A stretch of 28,225 bases of DNA, from NCBI GenBank assembly GCA_023444765.1, contig JAEXLY010000049.1:1-28225 (forward strand), given 5' to 3'. A program made the position numbers and the translations under genes. Under the pieces are notes generated by a model. It did no database searches and had not been told where the DNA came from. It worked only from the letters and a program-made list of their open reading frames with translations. This DNA is from Pseudomonadota bacterium (GTDB lineage Bacteria > Pseudomonadota > Gammaproteobacteria > Xanthomonadales > Xanthomonadaceae). This document shows positions 1-5,063 of this stretch, piece by piece. The first letter of the stretch is position 1. Each line of letters opens with the position of its first letter.

Positions 1-37
1 GGCTACGGTGCGGTCATTCCGCGCATCGGCGCGTCGA
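1..37 (+). pseudogene. rimK: internal rimK fragment, rightward, at window edge
   Basis: Frame 1 from the first base reads G-Y-G-A-V-I-P-R-I-G-A-S, which matches the conserved segment near residue 60-72 of RimK (ribosomal protein S6 glutamate ligase; E. coli has FDAVIPRIGTA there). The similarity stops at about base 36-37, after which the frame reads through tRNA and noncoding sequence. The piece points right while the N-terminus of the same protein is encoded leftward at 14-76, so the two pieces face each other. It cannot be a working gene as drawn. It is either the edge of a rearranged copy or a chimeric join in the assembly; see the finding on this junction. Identification rests on recalled family sequence. 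Confidence 0.6.
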
Positions 38-76
38 GTAGAGCTTGCCGTTGCGGGAAAGGATCGCGAGCTTCAT
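14..76 (-). pseudogene. rimK: N-terminus of rimK (S6 glutamate ligase), truncated
   Basis: The leftward frame from the ATG at 76 reads M-K-L-A-I-L-S-R-N-G-K-L-Y-S-T-R-R, an almost exact RimK N-terminus (E. coli MKIAILSRDGTLYSCKR), then turns into C-A-E and a stop at 14-16. RimK adds glutamates to the C-terminus of ribosomal protein S6 (ATP-grasp ligase, about 290-300 residues), so only the first 5% is present. It lies directly downstream of the tRNA-Gly terminator. The family match ends at about base 27, where the sequence becomes the opposite-facing rimK piece of 1-37; about 9-11 bases (27-37) fit both pieces. No good Shine-Dalgarno sequence is seen. Confidence 0.65.
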
Positions 77-93
77 CGGTGGCCTGCGAAGCG

Positions 94-129
94 AAAAACG
101 GCGGCATCACCGTGTCGATGATGCCGCCG
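94..129 (-). terminator. intrinsic terminator of tRNA-Gly
   Basis: Perfect 11-bp inverted repeat (99-109 with 119-129, arm CGGCGGCATCA) around a 9-base loop, followed in the leftward direction by five T residues (A94-98 on the given strand). It starts 7 bases past the encoded CCA of the tRNA. This is the only classical stem plus U-tract terminator I found in the window. Confidence 0.85.
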
Positions 130-136
130 CCTGGAT

Positions 137-210
137 TGGAGCGGGTGATGGGAATCGAACCCACGCTAGCAGCTTGGGAAGCTGCAGTTCTACCATTGAA
201 CTACACCCGC
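137..210 (-). tRNA. tRNA-Gly (anticodon CCC)
   Basis: A complete cloverleaf can be folded by hand on the complementary strand: 7-bp acceptor stem GCGGGTG/CACCCGC, D stem GTTC/GAAC, anticodon stem GCAGC/GCTGC with loop TTCCCAA (anticodon CCC, reading GGG), 4-base variable loop, T stem GTGGG/CCCAT with loop TTCGATT, discriminator T and encoded CCA at 139-137. It is preceded by a good promoter (221-249) and followed by an intrinsic terminator (94-129), so it is a free-standing single-tRNA transcription unit. Confidence 0.95.
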
Positions 211-220
211 GTACGGCACC

Positions 221-249
221 AGTCTATGCCCGCCGCGCGCGGCTGGCAA
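221..249 (-). promoter_or_regulatory. promoter of tRNA-Gly
   Basis: On the complementary strand TTGCCA (249-244) and TAGACT (226-221) are separated by exactly 17 bases, a sigma-70-type arrangement. The -10 hexamer ends 10 bases before the mature tRNA 5' end, leaving a very short leader to be removed by RNase P. Confidence 0.65.
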
Positions 250-252
250 CGC

Positions 253-276
253 GGGGGCGGGCTTCGGCCCGCGCCC
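253..276 (-). terminator. hairpin downstream of the esterase gene
   Basis: GCGGGC / GCCCGC (257-262 with 267-272) around a TTCG tetranucleotide, extended by three more pairs after one mismatch. It lies 12 bases past the stop of the esterase gene and upstream of the tRNA promoter. There is no T-run, so termination is only inferred from position and stability. Confidence 0.35.
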
Positions 277-287
277 CGCAGGCGTCT

Positions 288-2135
288 TCAGAACCCGCCG
301 CTGACCGTGGCGAAAGCCGTGGTCTGCTTGCCGCCCTTCTCGCCGGCGTTCAGGCTCACGCCGAGGTTGGCATCCAGCCCGAACAGCGAGGTGCGCGCGC
401 CCAGGGTGAGCGTGGCGTAGGTGTCGTCGTAGGCCAGGCCGGGCACCGCGTAGTCCAGGCCCGTGGTCTGCGAGCGGGCGAAGGCCTCCGCCGCGCCGTC
501 CTCGAATTCGCGGTCCAGGGTGAGGCGTGCGTACGGCGCCAGGTGCGCATGGATCGCGTAGCTGGCCTGCCAGCCTACGCTACCGATCAGCGAGTCGAAC
601 TCCTGGTCGGGGAAGGCCAGTGCGCTGGACGAGGCGGCATCGCCCTCGGCGAAACCGTCAACCTCGATCCGCTGCGCCACCACGCCCAGCACCGGGCCAT
701 GGCGCAGCGCCCCTTCGCCCAGGTTCCAGCCGGCCTGGAGCGCCGCGGTCAGGTTGCTGCCGTCGGCGGAGCTCCGATGCACGCGCAGCGCCGGACCGAT
801 GGGCACCTGCCGCTCGATGTCGAAGTCCAGTCGGGTGTAGCTCAGCTGGCCATTGACCCAGGCGCCGCTGTCGGCGTGCCATCCGACGAAGCCGCCGAGG
901 GTGGCTTCGGCCTGGTCCCATTCGCCCCCGCGCTGGCCCCAGTCGTTGGCCTGGCGGCCGTAACCGGCGAAGCCGCCGAACACGAGGTTGCCGCTGGCCC
1001 AGCCCAGGCCGGCGGTGAGCGCCGGGCCGGCGCCGTCGTAGTTGTCGCCATGGCCATAGCGCTGGAAGTCGCCACGCAGGTCCACCCACCAGCGACGGCC
1101 GTCCTGTTCGGGCCCGATCGCCAGTTGCGCGCCGACGCGCTCTGCGCGGCCGCGACCGGTCATCGCCGCGGAGTGCGGCAGTACCGCGATCTGGCGCGGG
1201 CCTTCGATCATGGCGATGGTGAGGTCGGCGATGGCGCGGTGCGCGGCCGAACCCGGATGCACGCCATCGGCGAACAGGTAGGTCTGGTCGGCGCCCGGCA
1301 CCACGTAGGTACCCGGGTTGCAGGTGATCGACTGCGACACGATCTGCGGCTGGCAGGCGGTCCCGGTGACGTTGGCGAAACCGTACTGCGCCGGCGCCGC
1401 CACCACTTCGCGCAGGAAGGTGAAGGTGTCGACCGGAATCACCCGCAGGCCGCTGGAGCGGAGCCCGCCATAGAGTGCGTCGTTGTAGGCGCTGGCGATG
1501 GCGGTACCCTGCGCGGCGGCGGCGGGCCCCTGCGCCAGGAACGTCGGGGTGATGCCGATGTCCGGAATGTTGGGCACCAGCACGTAGCGCGCGCCGGCCG
1601 CCTGCAGGCTGCCGACGATGCCGACCTGGGCGGCCACCGCGGCGCCGATGATCTGCTGGGCCTGGGCCGGGTTGGCGGCGATCGAGAACAGGTCGTTGGG
1701 GCCGCCCCACACACTGTATAGCGCGTCAGGATCGGCGCGGCCGCCATTGGCGGCCAGATAGGCGCCGGCCTGGGTAGCCAGGGACGGCGTCAGCCCGAAC
1801 GGCGGCCCCATCCGGTCGGACGCCACCATCGCGCCGCCGGCGGCGTAGTTGTCGCCGGACTGGCCGTTGCCGTTGGGCGAGGCGTCGGTGCCGTAATGCA
1901 GCGCCAGCCATTCCGCCCACACCAGGCCGGGGTTGGTGGTGAATCGCCCGAGAATGGCGGCCTGCGGGTTCTGCTGCACCAGCAGCGGACGGAAGTAGCC
2001 GGCGTCGGTGAGGCTGTCGCCGAAGAAGACGGTGCGCGAGAACGTGTCGTCCGCCAGCGCTGGCGGGGCGGCCAGCACCAGCGCCGCGGCCAGCGCGGCG
2101 ATCGCGGGAACGGAACGGGTCTTGGAACGGGGCAT
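288..2135 (-). CDS. EstA-type GDSL esterase autotransporter
   Basis: A 615-residue secreted esterase carried to the outer membrane by its own C-terminal beta-barrel (type V secretion). Residues 1-28 form a signal peptide ending A-L-A. The SGNH/GDSL hydrolase passenger has block I F-G-D-S-L-T-D with nucleophile Ser41, a G-G-P-N-D block (block III, Asn) and the D-G-V-H-P block (catalytic Asp and His) near residue 290-300. From about residue 350 to the end the sequence is rich in alternating glycine/aromatic strands typical of an autotransporter barrel and ends in phenylalanine (V-S-G-G-F). Size and layout match Pseudomonas EstA (about 646 residues). The start at 2135 was chosen because the signal peptide begins there and GGAG lies 8 bases upstream; an in-frame ATG at 2198 would add 21 unlikely residues. 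Substrate is not predictable; EstA proteins hydrolyse short acyl esters and affect rhamnolipid production and motility in Pseudomonas. Confidence 0.92.
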   Translation of the reverse strand: MPRSKTRSVPAIAALAAALVLAAPPALADDTFSRTVFFGDSLTDAGYFRPLLVQQNPQAAILGRFTTNPGLVWAEWLALHYGTDASPNGNGQSGDNYAAGGAMVASDRMGPPFGLTPSLATQAGAYLAANGGRADPDALYSVWGGPNDLFSIAANPAQAQQIIGAAVAAQVGIVGSLQAAGARYVLVPNIPDIGITPTFLAQGPAAAAQGTAIASAYNDALYGGLRSSGLRVIPVDTFTFLREVVAAPAQYGFANVTGTACQPQIVSQSITCNPGTYVVPGADQTYLFADGVHPGSAAHRAIADLTIAMIEGPRQIAVLPHSAAMTGRGRAERVGAQLAIGPEQDGRRWWVDLRGDFQRYGHGDNYDGAGPALTAGLGWASGNLVFGGFAGYGRQANDWGQRGGEWDQAEATLGGFVGWHADSGAWVNGQLSYTRLDFDIERQVPIGPALRVHRSSADGSNLTAALQAGWNLGEGALRHGPVLGVVAQRIEVDGFAEGDAASSSALAFPDQEFDSLIGSVGWQASYAIHAHLAPYARLTLDREFEDGAAEAFARSQTTGLDYAVPGLAYDDTYATLTLGARTSLFGLDANLGVSLNAGEKGGKQTTAFATVSGGF

Positions 2136-2271
2136 TCGGCGGCTCCAGATGGGCGGGACAAGACAAGGCGGCCCCAATACGGGGCCGCACGGTGGCAAGT
2201 GTCCACCAACGGCCGCAGCCGCTCACGCCGCACTGCCGCACGCCGGCCGTGCACCCTGCGCCGGCGCGGGC

Positions 2272-2277
2272 GACAAT
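2272..2277 (+). promoter_or_regulatory. -10-like hexamer of thiS, possible leaderless start
   Basis: GACAAT ends 6 bases before the thiS ATG at 2284, and there is no Shine-Dalgarno sequence in front of the ATG. With this -10 element transcription would start at or within a base or two of the A of the start codon. No convincing -35 hexamer is seen. Confidence 0.4.
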
Positions 2278-2283
2278 CGCGCC

Positions 2284-2484
2284 ATGGACATCCAGCTCAA
2301 TGGCGACGCGCTGTCCGTCGCCGACAACACCACGGTGCACTCCCTGCTCGAACAGCAGGGCCTGGCCGGCCGCCGCGTGGCGGTCGAGGTCAACGGCGAC
2401 ATCGTCCCCCGCAGCCGCCACGGCGACCACCTCCTGCACGACGGCGACCGCGTCGAGATCGTGCATGCACTGGGAGGTGGGTGA
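2284..2484 (+). CDS. thiS: ThiS sulfur carrier for thiamine thiazole synthesis
   Basis: A 66-residue beta-grasp (ubiquitin-like) protein, normal length for ThiS. The N-terminus M-D-I-Q-L-N-G opens the first strand, V-A-V-E-V-N-G lies in the middle, and the chain ends with G-G-G, the diglycine tail that ThiF adenylates and that is then thiocarboxylated. The thiocarboxylate donates sulfur to the thiazole ring made by ThiG. Its partner thiG lies in the same direction but only after a 924-bp gene-free repeat region; in related genomes the two are usually neighbours (from memory). ThiF, ThiH or ThiO, ThiC and ThiE are not in the window. No TPP riboswitch is recognisable upstream. Confidence 0.9.
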   Translation: MDIQLNGDALSVADNTTVHSLLEQQGLAGRRVAVEVNGDIVPRSRHGDHLLHDGDRVEIVHALGGG

Positions 2485-2495
2485 GCCGGCACGCT

Positions 2496-2514
2496 CGCGA
2501 ACCACTGGTTCGCG
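2496..2514 (+). terminator. hairpin just after thiS
   Basis: Perfect 8-bp inverted repeat CGCGAACC / GGTTCGCG with a 3-base loop, starting 11 bases past the thiS stop. It has no T-run. It could end the thiS transcript or protect its 3' end, and it immediately precedes the tandem repeat array. Confidence 0.4.
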
Positions 2515-2519
2515 TGACG

Positions 2520-3114
2520 GCGAACGCCCGCGCATGGATGTGCGGGCGGGATCGAACCGAAGGCACGCCGTCCCGCCATGGATGGCGCCCCGCCCGTAAC
2601 CAAGGCAACGGATGTCCTGTCGGCATCGGCTGCGTTCGCGAACGCCGGCACATGGACGTGCGGGCCGGATCGAGCCGGAGGCACACCGTCCCGCCATGGA
2701 TGGCGCCCCACCCCTAACCGAAGCAACGGATGCCCTGTCGGCATCGGCTGCGTTCGCCAACGCCGGCACATGGATGTGCGGGCCGGATCGACCCGAAGGC
2801 ACGCCGTCCCGCCATGGATGGCGCCCCGCCCCTAACCGAAGCAACGGATGCCCTGTCGGCATCGGCTGCGTCAGCGAACGCCCGCGCATCGATGTGCGGG
2901 CCGGAGCGACCTGAAGCGGCGCTGTCGCGCCATGGATGCCACCAGGGATCTGACAGAAGCGCCGGTGCCCTGTCGGCATCGGCTGCGTCCGCGAACCCGA
3001 ACGCCCGCACCCGGATGCGCGGGCCGGACCAGCCGAACCGGCATCATCCCGCCATGATGGCGCCAGGCCTCTGACAGACGCACCCCATGCCCTGCAGGCA
3101 TCGGCTGCGCTTCC
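2520..3114 (+). repeat. 118-bp tandem repeat array, about five copies
   Basis: Copies start at 2520, 2638, 2756, 2874 and 2991; the first three are exactly 118 bp, the fourth 117 and the fifth about 124. Copies 2 and 3 differ at only about eight positions, while copies 4 and 5 are clearly more diverged. Each unit carries three small inverted repeats: GCCCGCGCAT-GG-ATGTGCGGGC type (perfect or near perfect in copies 1 and 4, e.g. 2526-2547; weakened in 2, 3 and 5), CGCCAT-GG-ATGGCG (e.g. 2574-2587), and GATGCC-CTGTC-GGCATC (e.g. 2729-2745). The unit length is not a multiple of three, so the open frames crossing it on both strands cannot be a protein repeat in constant frame. Strand is arbitrary. 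Function unknown. Confidence 0.9.
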
Positions 3115-3408
3115 GCATTCCGCGAGGCGCGAACGCGCTGAGCGATCATCGCCTACCATCCGACGACGCCGAGCAGCGACCATCGCCGGTGCGGCCGGCA
3201 ATGTGCCATCACCCGGGCGCCGGAAACCCTAGGCCGTGGCAGGGGTGGACGCGAAGAACCGAGGGACGCCAGCCGGGAGACGGATGATCCCGGCAGGCAG
3301 GTGGATCCGGCCGCGACATCCTCCACCGCCTGCATGCATTCCGGACCGTTCGCTGACGACACGCCCGATCCGCGCCCCCATCCCGCCCCTTTGCGCGATA
3401 ATCGGGCG
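3115..3408. other. gene-free stretch between repeat array and thiG
   Basis: About 290 bases without a credible gene. The first bases look like the degenerate tail of a sixth repeat unit. The open frame leading into thiG from 3301 has no ribosome binding site and no match to ThiG N-termini, so I treat it as untranslated. I looked for the conserved blocks of a TPP riboswitch (CUGAGA and the ACCUGAUCUGG region) and did not find them. Confidence 0.6.
3397..3402 (+). promoter_or_regulatory. -10-like hexamer of thiG, possible leaderless start
   Basis: GATAAT (one mismatch to TATAAT) ends 6 bases before the thiG ATG at 3409 and no Shine-Dalgarno sequence is present. The spacing equals that seen at thiS. 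It suggests that thiG has its own promoter downstream of the repeats and a leaderless transcript. The -35 region is not recognisable. Confidence 0.45.
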
Positions 3409-4206
3409 ATGACAACGCACCCCAGTTCCGATGACGCCCTCGTCATCGCCGGCAAGTCCTACCGTTCCCGCCTGCTGACCGGCACCGGCAAGTTCCGCGA
3501 TCTGGACGAGACCCGCCGCGCCACCGAGGCCGCGGGCGCCGAGATCGTCACCGTCGCCATTCGCCGAACGAACATCGGTCAGGACCCCGGCGAGCCCAAC
3601 CTGCTCGACGTCCTGCCGCCGGACCGCTACACCATCCTGCCCAACACCGCCGGCTGCTACACCGCCGAGGACGCGGTGCGCACCTGCCGCCTGGCACGCG
3701 AGCTGCTCGACGGCCACAACCTGACCAAACTCGAGGTGCTGGGCGACCAGAAGACGCTGTACCCGGACGTGGTGCAGACGCTCAAGGCCGCCGAGCAGCT
3801 GGTCGCCGACGGCTTCGAGGTCATGGTCTACACCTCCGACGACCCGATCCTGGCCAGGCGCCTGGAGGAGATCGGCTGCGTGGCGGTGATGCCGCTGGCC
3901 GCGCCGATCGGTTCGGGCCTGGGGATCCAGAACCGCTACAACCTGCTCGAGATCATCGAGAACGCGAAGGTGCCGATCATCGTCGATGCCGGCGTGGGCA
4001 CCGCCTCCGATGCCGCGATCGCGATGGAACTGGGCTGCCACGGCGTGCTGATGAACACCGCCATCGCCGGGGCGAAGGACCCGGTGCGCATGGCGCGCGC
4101 GATGAGGCTGGCGGTCGAGGCCGGGCGCGATGCCTTCCTCGCCGGCCGCATCCCGCGCAAGCGCTACGCCAGCGCCTCGTCTCCGGTCGAAGGCCTGGTC
4201 GGCTGA
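3409..4206 (+). CDS. thiG: ThiG thiazole synthase
   Basis: A 265-residue TIM-barrel enzyme that joins deoxyxylulose 5-phosphate, dehydroglycine/iminoacetate and the sulfur of ThiS thiocarboxylate into the thiazole phosphate of thiamine. The substrate-binding lysine is Lys107 in N-L-T-K-L-E-V (Schiff base with the sugar phosphate). Other family blocks are S-R-L-L-T-G-T-G-K-F near residue 20, V-A-I-R-R-T-N near 50, and the phosphate-binding D-A-G-V-G-T-A-S-D region. Full family length. ATG at 3409 was chosen because the family begins here; the longer frame from 3301 has no supporting signal. trmB follows after 3 bases. Confidence 0.95.
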   Translation: MTTHPSSDDALVIAGKSYRSRLLTGTGKFRDLDETRRATEAAGAEIVTVAIRRTNIGQDPGEPNLLDVLPPDRYTILPNTAGCYTAEDAVRTCRLARELLDGHNLTKLEVLGDQKTLYPDVVQTLKAAEQLVADGFEVMVYTSDDPILARRLEEIGCVAVMPLAAPIGSGLGIQNRYNLLEIIENAKVPIIVDAGVGTASDAAIAMELGCHGVLMNTAIAGAKDPVRMARAMRLAVEAGRDAFLAGRIPRKRYASASSPVEGLVG

Positions 4207-4209
4207 GCG

Positions 4210-4947
4210 ATGACCGACCCGTTCGCGAGCGATGGCGCCAAGGTTCCGCCCAAGCCGTTCACGGTCGTGGAGGGCCATCGCGCCGTGCGCAGCTTCGTGC
4301 TGCGCCAGGGGCGGTTCACCGAGGCGCAGCAGCGCGCATTCGACGCGCAATGGCCACGCTTCGGGCTGGACTATCGCGGCCGGCCGCGGGATCTCGATGC
4401 CGCCTTCGGCCGGCATGCTCCACGCGTACTGGAGATCGGCTTCGGCAATGGCGAGGCGCTGCGCTACGCCGCGCCGCGCGACCCCGGGCGCGACTTCATC
4501 GGCATCGAGGTGCACGCGCCGGGGGTCGGCCGGCTGCTCAATGCGCTGGCGGCCGACGGTACCGGCAACGTGCGCCTGTACCACCACGACGCGGTCGAGG
4601 TGCTGCAGCACGAGGTCGCCGATGCCAGCCTCGACGAGGTCCGCATCTATTTTCCCGATCCCTGGCACAAGAAGCGCCACAACAAGCGCCGCCTGGTGCA
4701 ACCCGCGTTCGCACAACTGCTGGTGCGCAAGATCGCGCCGGGCGGCCGCCTGCACCTGGCCACCGACTGGGAGGACTATGCGGAGCAGATGTGGGACGTG
4801 CTCGACGCCACCCCGGGGCTGCTGAACCGCGCAGGCCCGCGCGGCCATGTACCGCGGCCGGACTGGCGACCGCAGACGCACTTCGAGAGCCGTGGCCAGC
4901 GGCTGGGCCACGGGGTCTGGGACATGCTGTATGACCGGACCTCCTGA
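4210..4947 (+). CDS. trmB: tRNA (guanine-N7)-methyltransferase TrmB
   Basis: A 245-residue class I SAM-dependent methyltransferase that makes m7G46 in tRNA variable loops. The SAM-binding loop is L-E-I-G-F-G-N-G, followed by I-G-I-E-V-H, and the hallmark I-Y-F-P-D-P-W-H-K-K-R-H-N-K-R-R block contains the catalytic aspartate and the positively charged tRNA-binding face. Length is close to E. coli TrmB (239). Its ATG is 3 bases after the thiG stop, so the two are almost certainly cotranscribed, a neighbourhood I recall from Xanthomonas as well. Confidence 0.95.
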   Translation: MTDPFASDGAKVPPKPFTVVEGHRAVRSFVLRQGRFTEAQQRAFDAQWPRFGLDYRGRPRDLDAAFGRHAPRVLEIGFGNGEALRYAAPRDPGRDFIGIEVHAPGVGRLLNALAADGTGNVRLYHHDAVEVLQHEVADASLDEVRIYFPDPWHKKRHNKRRLVQPAFAQLLVRKIAPGGRLHLATDWEDYAEQMWDVLDATPGLLNRAGPRGHVPRPDWRPQTHFESRGQRLGHGVWDMLYDRTS

Positions 4948-4950
4948 TCC

Positions 4951-4964
4951 GTGATCGGTGATCC
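4951..4964 (+). repeat. two heptamer repeats after trmB
   Basis: GTGATCG followed by GTGATCC, three bases after the trmB stop. Together with the oppositely oriented heptamers at 5026-5053 they form an inverted pair that could base-pair across the intergenic region. Confidence 0.5.
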
Positions 4965-5025
4965 GGAAATGCAGCACGCTTTGCGGGTATCGCCTGCGCG
5001 ACCGGCGATCGGCGCGCGCCACTTC

Positions 5026-5053
5026 GAATCACCAGTCACCCATCGCGAATCAC
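5026..5053 (+). repeat. four heptamer repeats upstream of the SLC13 transporter
   Basis: GAATCAC, CAGTCAC, CCATCGC and GAATCAC in direct succession, a 7-base period. Read on the other strand they resemble the GTGATCG/GTGATCC units at 4951-4964. The array ends 10 bases before the transporter start codon. Heptamer-type intergenic repeats of the GTGATTN kind are, to my recollection, common in Xanthomonadaceae. Confidence 0.55.
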
Positions 5054-5063
5054 GCGCCCCCTG

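Noticed and set aside
45..1721. Plus-strand open frame of 558 codons
   Set aside because: It runs through the tRNA and antisense to the esterase, whose catalytic and signal-peptide motifs are clear.
2520..3114. CRISPR array
   Set aside because: The repeats are 118 bp, directly abutting and without unique spacers, and no cas gene is near.
1726..3201. Minus-strand open frame of 491 codons crossing the 118-bp repeats
   Set aside because: It covers thiS antisense and the repeats; the unit length is not a multiple of three and the repeat peptide does not stay in one frame, so a repeat protein is unlikely.
3115..3408. TPP riboswitch before thiG
   Set aside because: The conserved CUGAGA and ACCUGAUCUGG-type blocks are absent here and also upstream of thiS.
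3301..3408. N-terminal extension of ThiG from ATG 3301
   Set aside because: No ribosome binding site, composition unlike ThiG, and the family start fits ATG 3409.
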